Source: Alphaproteobacteria bacterium | GTDB taxonomy: Bacteria > Pseudomonadota > Alphaproteobacteria > Micavibrionales > Micavibrionaceae | DNA: 64,000 nucleotides | Direction of reading: 5' to 3' | Assembly: GCA_030750865.1 (NCBI GenBank) | Contig: JASMHE010000007.1 | Span: 178,689 to 242,688, forward strand | In this document: positions 35,450 to 45,100 of the stretch, piece by piece | Layout of the letters: each line of letters begins with the position of its first letter | How positions within the stretch are numbered: the first letter of the stretch is position 1 | The notes under the pieces: generated by a model | What the model saw: the letters and a program-made list of their open reading frames with translations, nothing else | What the model was told of the DNA's origin: nothing | Database searches by the model: none | Translations under genes and position numbers: made by a program

Positions 35450-36736
35450 ATGACCCAGACACTGTCCCGCTTGCAATGGCCCGCCCTGTTTTCAATCCTG
35501 CTGCTGATTGCACTGCTTGTGCCGCGTTCCTTTGCATTTATTCTGCTTGTGCCGGGGCTGATCTATTACGGTATTGATTTTATTGCGGCAGGCCGCCTGC
35601 GCATCCCGTCTTTGTCTTTGCTGTTTTTTGTGGTGTCCTTTTGCAGTTTTGCCTTTATCAGTTGCCTGTTCTCGGTCGATTTTTCCAATTCTGCGGATCG
35701 TGCGCTCAAACTCCTGCTTTTACTGGGGCTTGGCATGCTGGCCGTGACCGGATACCAGACCACACTTGGCGAAGCGCTGCGCGGCCAAAAACTGCTGGTC
35801 CATGTCTGTATTGCCGTTTGCGCGCTGACCTTCATTGATATCATGACGGGCATGCCGCTCTATAATATGATGTCTGACGGGGTGAAAGAGATCAAACCCC
35901 ACGCTTATAACCGCAGCACTGTCGCGCTGTTCTTACTCATCCCGCCGCTTGTCTGTCTGCGCTTTGCAGGGCAAAATATGACGCTGAAAACAGTCATGCG
36001 GGACCGGGCCATGCTGGCGCTCGGCCTGTTTCTGGCGGCTCTGCTGGTTATCACCGAAAGTCAGGGCGCGCAGTTCACAGCCCTGCTATTCGTTCTGTTT
36101 CTAGCCTTTCCGGTACGCAGCAAATGGGCATGGCGCGCGCTGAAACTGGCCCTGTTCGCCGCGCTGCTCACCGCGCCGCTGATTGCAACTTATCTGTACA
36201 CGCACTTTGTCAGCAGCGATATGCTGCAAAATATCGCCTTCTTCCACAAAGGCGCGGGGGATTCCCGCCTTGAAATCTGGTACAGCGTTGCCCAGAAAAT
36301 CGGTGAAAACCCGTTTGGCGGCTATGGCATCGATTCCACATCACAAATGACGCTCGACAGCCCCATGCATTACTGGAACAGCAATAACGTCCTGCACCCG
36401 CATAATTTTACGCTACAGCTCTGGATCGAGTTCGGCCTCATGGGCGCTTTTCTGGGCGGGATGGTTCTGCTCAGCATCCTGCAAGTCATTGCCGCCACGG
36501 AAAACATCGCCTTGCGCCGGATCATGCTGGCAAACTTCATGGGCTGGATCAGTGTCGCGGCCACCGGATACGGCCTGTGGCAAAGCTGGTGGATCGGCCT
36601 GTCCCTCACGATCTTACTGCTCTGGATGAGTCTGCTGACAAACAGCGGGCAAGAAAAACCCGCCGCCACATCCGATCCAAAGACGCAGAAAACGTCCAAA
36701 AACACAACGAAAAATACGGCGAAAAAAGCCGATTGA
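35450..36736 (+). CDS. O-antigen ligase/polymerase-like membrane protein (Wzy_C type)
   Basis: The 428-residue protein has about ten transmembrane helices and one large periplasmic loop (about residues 265-325) with the family pattern ending HPHNFTLQLWIEFGLMGAF. Such proteins (WaaL, Wzy, RfaL type) transfer or polymerise lipid-linked glycans in the periplasm. ATG 35450 follows AAAGGA and replaces the TTG-type start at 35423. It is inserted between divL and tsaE. There is no sugar-biosynthesis cluster around it, so the glycan cannot be named. Confidence 0.88.
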   Translation: MTQTLSRLQWPALFSILLLIALLVPRSFAFILLVPGLIYYGIDFIAAGRLRIPSLSLLFFVVSFCSFAFISCLFSVDFSNSADRALKLLLLLGLGMLAVTGYQTTLGEALRGQKLLVHVCIAVCALTFIDIMTGMPLYNMMSDGVKEIKPHAYNRSTVALFLLIPPLVCLRFAGQNMTLKTVMRDRAMLALGLFLAALLVITESQGAQFTALLFVLFLAFPVRSKWAWRALKLALFAALLTAPLIATYLYTHFVSSDMLQNIAFFHKGAGDSRLEIWYSVAQKIGENPFGGYGIDSTSQMTLDSPMHYWNSNNVLHPHNFTLQLWIEFGLMGAFLGGMVLLSILQVIAATENIALRRIMLANFMGWISVAATGYGLWQSWWIGLSLTILLLWMSLLTNSGQEKPAATSDPKTQKTSKNTTKNTAKKAD

Positions 36737-36881
36737 TAAAAATTTCATAAAAATCTTTATGATTTTAGGATTCTGTTAACCCTTACAGGTCAATAATGGA
36801 AAAATAACATTGTTTATGTAAATCAAAAAAGCATGAACACACAGACGATAAATACATAAAGCTTACCCATAAAACGGCACG

Positions 36882-36912
36882 AAAACATCCGGACCACCAA
36901 CCGGATGTTTTC
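36882..36912. terminator. Bidirectional terminator
   Basis: An 11-base perfect stem, AAAACATCCGG with CCGGATGTTTT, and an 8-base loop have T runs on both strands. It sits between two convergent genes (the glycan ligase-like gene and the small secreted protein) and can stop transcription from both sides. A weaker AT-only hairpin lies at 36745-36762. Confidence 0.85.
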
Positions 36913-36923
36913 TTGTATGGGCA

Positions 36924-37346
36924 TTACGGATCAAGACATTCAATCCAGGTTTCCGTACCGCCGCCTTCGTCTTCATCCTTATAACGCCCCTGAACGCGTA
37001 AATCTTCATACAGCGCCGTGCGGCATTCAAACAGCGGCACAAGGCTTTTCAATACGATATCAAGACGGCGCCCGTCGAAAAACGGCCCGCGCGAACAAAA
37101 TTGTTTCCAATCCTGCGGGGCCAATCTGAAATTTTCACGGTGGCGGGTTTTAACCCCGTCGGCGCGAATGAAATAATTCGTTTCCAGCGTCCCCATCACC
37201 GTATAAGGCGCTTCGTTGATAATACTGAAGCAAAGCGGTTCATCCGTCACTTCGCCCAGCGCTTCCTGCGCCGCGCCCGATTGCGGGGCCGCCATCACAA
37301 GAACACACAATAACAAGGCACTGACATACTGTTTCATCTCTTTCAT
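36924..37346 (-). CDS. Small secreted protein of unknown function
   Basis: The 140-residue protein has a clear signal peptide (about residues 1-26, ending SGAAQA-like) and four Cys in the mature part (PLCFSI, KQFCSRG, FECRTA, WIECLDP), suggesting two disulfides in the periplasm. The mature domain is beta-rich by appearance (YTVMGTLETNYFIRADG, RRLDIVLKS). No family is recognised. It is a single gene, convergent with the glycan ligase-like gene, and ends near the shared terminator. Confidence 0.82.
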   Translation of the reverse strand: MKEMKQYVSALLLCVLVMAAPQSGAAQEALGEVTDEPLCFSIINEAPYTVMGTLETNYFIRADGVKTRHRENFRLAPQDWKQFCSRGPFFDGRRLDIVLKSLVPLFECRTALYEDLRVQGRYKDEDEGGGTETWIECLDP

Positions 37347-37538
37347 TATAAAGGCTGTATAGTGAAAAGAAAGTGAAGAATAGCCGCCGCAATGCCGCGT
37401 ACCCCTTTGACATCTCCTTCATCACATACGCCCCTGTGACACCGCGCCCATGACATATCCCCGACATAAATGAGGACAGCCGCCGCAACACACGGCTTTG
37501 CCGTTGCTGTCAACGCAAATTCATGCTTAAACGGATAT

Positions 37539-38078
37539 ATGCGTTTTTCATCATCAAGCGAACAGGATACTGCCGATATTGCGCGCCGCCTTGCGCATCA
37601 TATTGCCGCGCGCACCGATGCGAACGGCACAGACCGGCCGCCGCATATCTTCTGCCTCAGCGGTGATCTCGGGGCGGGGAAAAGCGTGTTTTGCCGCGCC
37701 TTTATCCGCCATATGGCCGGCGATGACACCCTTGATGTGCCAAGCCCGACCTTCACCCTCGTCCAGACCTATGACAGCGCGGCCACTGACGGTACAGCGC
37801 TGCCCGTCTATCATTTCGACCTGTATCGTCTTGACCATCCGGACGACGCGTACGAGCTTGGTATCGAAGATGCGTTTGCCGACGGTATCTGCCTGATTGA
37901 ATGGCCGGACAAGCTCGGTGACGCGCTTGATTATCTGGCCACAACACCGCCTGTCCGCATCACACTGACACAACAGGACAATGACACCCGCCGGCTTGAC
38001 ATTGACGGCCTGCCCGACGATATCGCACGCGATATGGCCGCCGCGCTCTCCCCGCATATGACGGAGGGCCGCGCATGA
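37539..38078 (+). CDS. tsaE: tRNA threonylcarbamoyladenosine biosynthesis ATPase TsaE
   Basis: TsaE is the ATPase that drives the TsaBDE complex making t6A37 on ANN-decoding tRNAs. The 179-residue protein has Walker A SGDLGAGKSVF, the switch SPTFTLVQTY, YHFDLYRL and LIEWPDKL, all diagnostic. The frame opens at 37470, but ATG 37539 gives a normal-length protein. Its stop overlaps the start of murU by 4 bases. In many alphaproteobacteria the next gene is amgK; here it is missing. Confidence 0.94.
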   Translation: MRFSSSSEQDTADIARRLAHHIAARTDANGTDRPPHIFCLSGDLGAGKSVFCRAFIRHMAGDDTLDVPSPTFTLVQTYDSAATDGTALPVYHFDLYRLDHPDDAYELGIEDAFADGICLIEWPDKLGDALDYLATTPPVRITLTQQDNDTRRLDIDGLPDDIARDMAAALSPHMTEGRA

Positions 38079-38833
38079 AAGCCTTTATCGCCGCCGCAGG
38101 CAAAGGCACGCGCCTACGCCCCTATACCGATCATTGCCCCAAACCGCTTGTACGCGTACAGGGCAAACCGATCATCGACTATAATATCGATGCCCTGCGC
38201 CACGGCGGTGTGCGCGATATCACGGTCAATTTGCATTACAAGGCCGATCAAATCGAAGACCACCTGCTCTCCCGCCCTGATCTTGGCGATACAACGCTGC
38301 ATTTTTCCCACGAAGACAGCTTGCTTGATACGGGCGGCGGCATTAAAAAAGCCCTGCCGCATCTTGGCAATGAACCGTGCAATGAACCGTTCTGGGCGCT
38401 TAACGGCGACACAATCTGGACGGATTACCCCGTCCCGCATCATCTCGATCAAACCATCGAAAGCGCCATGCAGCGCATGCGTGATCTGTGGGATGATGCA
38501 CAGATGGATTTGTTACTATTGCTATTCCCGCTCGAAAAACTCGATACACCGGGCACGGGGGATTATGATCTGGATCACAACGGCATACCCCGCCGCAATC
38601 TGGACCGCAAAGGCCGCTATATGTGGACCAGTCTGCGTTTATGCCATCCGCGGCTGTTTAACGACACGCCGAATGGCGCCTTTTCTTTCCGTGATTTAAT
38701 GGACAAAGCCCAGCAAAATGGCCGTCTTGCCGCACTGGTGCATACAGGACACTGGTATCACATCAGCACCGCAGACGACCTGCAATGGATCGAGACACAC
38801 GCCGCGCTTGCCCCGCTGCGGGAGGGGCTGTGA
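38075..38833 (+). CDS. murU: Nucleotidyltransferase, MurU-like
   Basis: The 252-residue nucleotidyltransferase has the GT-A start AFIAAAGKGTRLRPYT, PKPLVRVQGKPIIDY, and metal-binding ALNGDTIW. MurU makes UDP-MurNAc from MurNAc-1-phosphate in peptidoglycan recycling; the closely related mannose-1-phosphate guanylyltransferases share these motifs, so the exact substrate is uncertain. The gene is locked between tsaE (4-base overlap) and addB (1-base overlap). AmgK, the kinase that supplies MurNAc-1-phosphate, is not adjacent, which weakens but does not exclude the MurU role. Confidence 0.85.
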   Translation: MKAFIAAAGKGTRLRPYTDHCPKPLVRVQGKPIIDYNIDALRHGGVRDITVNLHYKADQIEDHLLSRPDLGDTTLHFSHEDSLLDTGGGIKKALPHLGNEPCNEPFWALNGDTIWTDYPVPHHLDQTIESAMQRMRDLWDDAQMDLLLLLFPLEKLDTPGTGDYDLDHNGIPRRNLDRKGRYMWTSLRLCHPRLFNDTPNGAFSFRDLMDKAQQNGRLAALVHTGHWYHISTADDLQWIETHAALAPLREGL

Positions 38834-41800
38834 TGAACGCAAACCACTCCGCAACCAAACACGCCGCCACACAACCACCATCCAAGCCGGTTTACAACAT
38901 GCCTGCGGGCTATCCGTTTGCCGATACGCTGGCCAAGACGCTACTGAAAGATTATGACGGCCGGATCGAAGACCTGCCGAAACTGCGTATCCTGCTGCCC
39001 ACACGACGGGCCTGCCGTACCCTGCAAAACAGTTTTCTACGGCACACAGGCGGTAAACCGCTGCTGTTGCCGCAATTATCACCGCTGGGTGATGTGGACG
39101 AAGATATTTTCGCACTCGAAGCGGCGGGATATGGCATTGCGGACGAGATTTTATCCCTGCCCCCCGCCATTCCGCCGACACGTCGCCGTTTGCTGCTGGC
39201 GCGGACGATCATGGCCATGCAGACAATCGGCAGCGGGAATATTGATAAAGCCATCGCGCTTGCCACATCACTTGGCACGCTGATGGATGAAATCCATACC
39301 GAAGGACTGGATATCCGCGATCTGCCCGATCTGGTCGAAAACGAGAAATTATCCGAACACTGGAATATCACCATCGATTTTCTCGAAATTCTCAGCAAAA
39401 ACTGGCCGTCCATTTTAGAAGAAAACGGTTATATCGATCAGGCCGACCGCCGCAACCGCCTGATGACCGCACTGGGTGATTTCTGGCTTGAAAAACCGCC
39501 CGCCGATCCGATTATCGCGGCAGGGTCAACCGGTTCGATTCCGGCCGCGCGGCGTCTTTTGAACATTATTGCGGGCCTGCCGCAGGGCAAAATCATCCTG
39601 CCGGGGCTCGATCAACAGATTGATGATGCAAGCTGGGCCTGTCTTGACGATACCCATCCGCAATTTGCCCTCAAAACCCTGCTGGACACGCTGAACATCG
39701 ACCGCAAAGACGTACACCTCTGGCCGGATTGCGATGACTGCCTCGAAAGCCGTTATCCCCACGCCTCCGCCACCATTAAACAGCGCGGCCGCCTTGCCAC
39801 CGAAATGATGCGTCCGGCCGATACCAGCGATGCCTGGCAACAGCTCGGCAAGGCTGACGGGAATATCAAAGCCGATCTCGCGCGCGCCTGTCAGGATTTG
39901 CGCCTTTATACCTGTGAAAGCCCGCAGGAAGAAGCCCTGCTGATCGCCTCTGTCATCCGCGAAGCGCTCGAAAACCCCGACAAAGACGATGACCAGCCCC
40001 AATCGCTGAACAACAGAACAATCGCCGTTGTCACACCCGACCGCCATCTGGCACGGCGCATTACAATGGCTTGCCTGCGGTGGAATATCGTCATTGACGA
40101 TTCTGCGGGCACGTCCCTGCCGAAAACACCGGTCGGCAGTTTCGCGCAAATTGCCGCCAGCCTGCCACAAAACCGGTACGCCCCCGCCGCGCTCGCAACG
40201 CTTTTGAAACATAATCATTTCAAACTGGGCATGGCCGATCATGACCGCCTGCGCGCAATCACCTTGCTTGAAAAATCCTGTTTACGCGGCATTGCCCCGC
40301 CAAAAGGGCTGGATGGCTATCTGTCTCATGTCGAAACAAAAATTACAAATATCGAAAATGGCGACACTGTCGACAAAAGAGACAAACTGACATTGTCCGA
40401 TTATCAAATCATCCGCGATTTCCTCCGCCGCTTCATCGAGGCAAGCGCGCCAATGCGCTTAACGGCAGACGGGCCGCACCCGCTGCGCACCCTGATCAAG
40501 GCCCATATCGCAACATTGGAACATTACAGCCGGATTGCCGCCGCGACTGGCGACAACCCCGACGGTCACGACAACCACGACGGCCAGCCCAATACACCCA
40601 ATCAAGACAACATCCCGCCGCCACCGGACGGCACGCTATGGCAAAATGATGACGGCGAGGCAATGGCTCTATTCTTCAACGATTTATACGAACATGCCGA
40701 TACCATGCCGGACATGACCTTGCCGGATTATATCGCCCTGCTGGACAGCCTGATGCGTACAGTCACATTGCGGCCGCGTTACGGCATGCATCCGCGCGTT
40801 GCGATCCTCGGCCAGATGGAAGCCCGTCTTGCACAATCCGATATTGTCATTCTGGCGGGATTGAACGAAGGCACATGGCCGCCTGAAGCTGCGATTGATC
40901 CGTGGATGTCACGCCCCATGCGCAAACAATTCGGGCTGATCTCGCCTGAATATCCGATCGGACTGGCGGCGCATGATTTCGTCCAAAGCTTCTGTCAGCC
41001 TTGCGTCTACCTGACCCGCGCTGTCCGTGAAAACGGCACGCCAAAACGGCCTGCCCGCTGGCTGGAACGGCTCGACGTGGTCATGGGGTCGTACGGCCTC
41101 TCTCTTGCCGCCAACAAAAATGATATCCGCCTGACCTATGCACGGATGCTGGATAAAACACAATGTCCGGCCACACCGGTCAGTCGCCCCGCACCGTGTC
41201 CACCCGCTGCCAAACGGCCGCGCGGCATGTCCGTTACCCAGATCGAACGCTGGATGAAAGACCCGTATCATATTTATGCGCGGTATATTCTGGGGCTTGA
41301 AACCCTCGACGAGATTGACGAAAAACCGTCAAACAAAGAGCTCGGCACCTTTATTCACGATATACTGGACCGCTTCATTGCCGCCTATCCGGCGGATTTA
41401 CCACCCGCGGCAGAGGCACGTACAGCTTTTCTGGATATGGCGCGCACCGTCTTGCAAGACCATATCGAAACCCCGCGCCTATGGGCCTTTTGGTGGCCGC
41501 GTATCGAACGGATTGCCGATTGGTTTATCACCCATGAACAGCAATGGCGCGAAAAAGCGCGGCCGCTCTTGCGGGAACAGCGCGGACAAGTGGCCATCCC
41601 CTATGCCGATCATGCGGCAAATGACAAAACATTCAATATCAGCGCCCGTGTTGACCGCATTGATTTACTGCATGACAGCGGCGCACAAACAGGGCACCGC
41701 CTTGCCGTGATTGATTATAAAACAGGCGCCGCCATCGCCAAATCACACGTACAGAACGGGCTGTCCCCGCAATTACCGCTGACCGCCCTGATCCTGAAAC

Positions 41801-42117
41801 AAGGCGGTTTCCCTGATGTGGCGACCGAAAGCGCCCTTATTCACCCTGCCTATATCGGCTATTGGTACGTCAAAGGCAGCCGTCAGGACGGTGATGCACA
41901 GAATGTCACCGCCGATGATATGGATGCGCTTATCGCCGAAACACAAGACGGGCTTGCCGCCCTTGTCCGCGCTTTTGATGATGACAACACGCCATATTAC
42001 AGTCTGCCGCGCCCGCAAATCGCCCCGCCCGCCCATTATCAGGACTATGCACATCTGGCCCGCGTGAAAGAATGGTCTGCCTTCGATGATACAGACAGTG
42101 AAGGGGGTGGATCATGA
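38833..42117 (+). CDS. addB: Double-strand break repair protein AddB
   Basis: AddB is the helicase-like nuclease subunit of AddAB, which resects DNA ends for RecA. The 1094-residue protein has an inactivated helicase core (LRILLPTRRACRTLQ near the N-terminus; PGLDQQIDD; AILGQMEARL; LAGLNEGTWPP). A C-terminal PD-(D/E)XK nuclease carries RVDRID and AVIDYKTGA, the latter with the catalytic Asp and Lys. An Asn/Asp/Pro/His-rich insert lies at about residues 577-605. ATG 38833 overlaps the murU stop (TGATG). addA overlaps its end by 4 bases. Confidence 0.94.
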   Translation: MNANHSATKHAATQPPSKPVYNMPAGYPFADTLAKTLLKDYDGRIEDLPKLRILLPTRRACRTLQNSFLRHTGGKPLLLPQLSPLGDVDEDIFALEAAGYGIADEILSLPPAIPPTRRRLLLARTIMAMQTIGSGNIDKAIALATSLGTLMDEIHTEGLDIRDLPDLVENEKLSEHWNITIDFLEILSKNWPSILEENGYIDQADRRNRLMTALGDFWLEKPPADPIIAAGSTGSIPAARRLLNIIAGLPQGKIILPGLDQQIDDASWACLDDTHPQFALKTLLDTLNIDRKDVHLWPDCDDCLESRYPHASATIKQRGRLATEMMRPADTSDAWQQLGKADGNIKADLARACQDLRLYTCESPQEEALLIASVIREALENPDKDDDQPQSLNNRTIAVVTPDRHLARRITMACLRWNIVIDDSAGTSLPKTPVGSFAQIAASLPQNRYAPAALATLLKHNHFKLGMADHDRLRAITLLEKSCLRGIAPPKGLDGYLSHVETKITNIENGDTVDKRDKLTLSDYQIIRDFLRRFIEASAPMRLTADGPHPLRTLIKAHIATLEHYSRIAAATGDNPDGHDNHDGQPNTPNQDNIPPPPDGTLWQNDDGEAMALFFNDLYEHADTMPDMTLPDYIALLDSLMRTVTLRPRYGMHPRVAILGQMEARLAQSDIVILAGLNEGTWPPEAAIDPWMSRPMRKQFGLISPEYPIGLAAHDFVQSFCQPCVYLTRAVRENGTPKRPARWLERLDVVMGSYGLSLAANKNDIRLTYARMLDKTQCPATPVSRPAPCPPAAKRPRGMSVTQIERWMKDPYHIYARYILGLETLDEIDEKPSNKELGTFIHDILDRFIAAYPADLPPAAEARTAFLDMARTVLQDHIETPRLWAFWWPRIERIADWFITHEQQWREKARPLLREQRGQVAIPYADHAANDKTFNISARVDRIDLLHDSGAQTGHRLAVIDYKTGAAIAKSHVQNGLSPQLPLTALILKQGGFPDVATESALIHPAYIGYWYVKGSRQDGDAQNVTADDMDALIAETQDGLAALVRAFDDDNTPYYSLPRPQIAPPAHYQDYAHLARVKEWSAFDDTDSEGGGS

Positions 42118-45100
42118 CACGTACAGATCATGCAAATAGCGACAGTGTCGCCAATAAACAAGATACCCACATGACGGCTGCCCCTACAGACCCGCAAGAC
42201 GCTGCATCCCGCCGCGCAACCGACCCGAACGTCATTCAGCAGCGCGCCTCTGATCCGGCAAGCTCGGTCTGGATGAGCGCGTCGGCCGGATCAGGCAAAA
42301 CCAAAGTCCTTGTTGATCGCTTGCTCCGTTTGTTCCTGCCGGATCAGGACGGCCACGGCGCAACGCCGCCGCACCGCATTCTCTGCCTGACCTTTACCAA
42401 AGCAGGTGCCAGTGAAATGGCCATCCGTATCAACAAAGTGCTGGGGGAGTGGGCCATTGCCGCTGATGAAGATTTGGAAGGCGCACTGCAATCCTTGCTT
42501 GGCTATGCCCCGACGGATCAGCAAAAAATGATCGCCCGTCACCTGTTTGCCAAAGTGCTGGATGCCCCCGGCGGGCTGAAAATCACGACTATTCACGCTT
42601 TCTGCCAGTCGGTCTTGTCACGTTTTCCCCTCGAAGCCGGCCTGACGCCGAATTTCGATCCGATTGACGAAAACGAAGCCGCCCGTCTGATTGAACAAGC
42701 CCGCGACCAGATACTGGACGAGGCACGTACGGGACAAAACCCGCATATGGCCGATATTGTCATGCGCCTGTTGCATAGTCAGCAGGAAGATACATTGATG
42801 AAAGAGCTGGGCAATTTGACCGGTGAACGGCTGCAAATGGCAAAATTGGCGGATCGACGCGACCACTGGGCCGATATATTGGCCGCCCAGATCGGCATTG
42901 CGCCCGATCTGGACGAAGCGCAGCTCACCCGCACGGTGTGTGATGATACCGCCTTTGACAAACACGGACTTTACGAAGCCTGTACGTGTCTTGCCGGCCT
43001 GTCACAAAAAACATCAAAAACCAATGCCGTCCTGATACAAGACTGGCTCGACAGCCCCCCTGCTGCCCGTGCCGACATGCTGGACGACTATATGCACAAG
43101 GTCTATATCGCCAAATCGACCGGCAATATGAATAAAAATCTGCTGAACAAAACCATCCGCAACACACACCCCGATATCGGCGCTATTCTGGAACGCGAGG
43201 TAAACCGTCTGCTGACCTTCATTGATCAGCGCCTGAAAATCCGCCTGTTCCGCAACACGCTTGATTTCCTGACCCTCGGTCTTGCGGTGCTGGAGCGCTA
43301 TCAGGATATCAAGGAAAGCCGCGCTATTCTGGATTATGATGACATGATCATCCGTACCCTGCATTTGCTGAACACGCGCGATATATCGCCGTGGGTCATG
43401 TATAAGCTGGATGGCGGTATTGATCACATTCTGGTCGATGAATCACAGGATACCAATCCCGAACAATGGGAGATTATCGATCTGCTGACCGATGAGTTTT
43501 TCAGCGGGCAATCCGCCGCCGATGAACGCGACGATCCGGTTGATCGATCCTTGTTTGTGGTTGGTGATAAAAAACAGTCTATTTTCAGTTTTCAACGCGC
43601 CGCGCCGCACTTATTCGACGAAAAACGCGCTTATTTTGAAGAAAAAGCACAAAATGCAGGTAAAAAATGGCGGAATGAGCCCATAAATACGTCATTTCGG
43701 TCCGTTTCATCCGTTTTACGGCTAGTTGACACCGTTTTTAGCGATGAATCGGTGCTAAAAGGCGTCGAAAACACGATTTTAACGCATGATAGCTTTCGGA
43801 CACGAACAAATGGCGCCGCAGGCTTGTGCGAGCTATGGCCGCTTTTCGAACGGGATCAGGACGCGGAAAAACAGCGCAAACAAGCCGCCAAAAACGAAAA
43901 ATGGCCGTTGCCCGTCACCATCGAAGACACACCGTCACCGCAAAACCAGCTTGCAAGTTACATTGCCGACCGCATTGCCGACTGGGTTGATCGCGGGGAA
44001 ATACTGGAATCACGCGGCACACCGATTACCGCCGATGATATCATGATTCTGGTGCGGTCGCGCTCAGACATCGTGACCCAGATATCCCGCGCCCTGCGGC
44101 TGAAAAACATTCCTGTCAGCGGCCTTGACCGTATGGTGATCGGCGATCAGTTGCCTGTGATGGACCTGCTGGCCTGTGCGCGTTTTGCGCTTTTGCCCGA
44201 TGATGATCTCAGTCTGGCCTGCGTGTTAAAATCACCGCTGATCAATTTTGACGATAATCAGCTGATGGATATGGCGATTGATCGCGGCACGGACAGTTTA
44301 TGGCAACGTGTGAAGGCCACCGCGCCCGCCGCCGTTACGCGCTATCTCAAAGCGCTCATCGCTGCCGGCGCGCGCGAAAAACCGTACGAGTTTTTCAGCT
44401 TCATCCTGCAAACGCCCTGTCCGGCCGATTACACAGCACGGCCGCATGATACGGCAGACGCGCCCAACAACAACGACCGTGACGATAATAACGGCAACGA
44501 CGCCGCCACAGCCACACAACCAAACGCGCCTACAAATACACCCGCAAATACACCCGCACGCGACACCGCGGCCGCAAAATCCCGCACCGAAGCGCAGAAG
44601 CCGCTAACGGGCCTGTACGCATTGGAACGCCGTCTGGGGAACGATATTTTCGACCCGCTGGAAGAGTTCCTGAACCTGACCTTGCAATATGAAGAAGACC
44701 ACATCCCGCATTTGCAGGCCTTTCTGATCTGGCAAAAAAGCAGTGACCAGACCATCAAACGCGAAATGGAAGAGGCGGGCGGCGAGGTGCGTATTATGAC
44801 GGTGCATGGTTCCAAAGGCTTGCAAGCCCCGATTGTCATTTTGCCCGACACAATCCGTGTCTCGCAATCCCAGAAGAAACAGCGCCTGCTCTGGCCCGAT
44901 AAAACAGGGCTGGATATGCCGCTCTGGGCCGCAAACAGCGATTCCGAAGATAATCTCTTTGCCACGCACAGTGCCGCCCTCAAAGAACGCGATAACGAAG
45001 AATATCGCCGCCTGCTGTACGTTGCGATGACCCGCGCCGAAGACCGCTTATATATTGGCGGCGCGCAAAAAGATAAACCAATCGCCGATAGCTGGTATTA

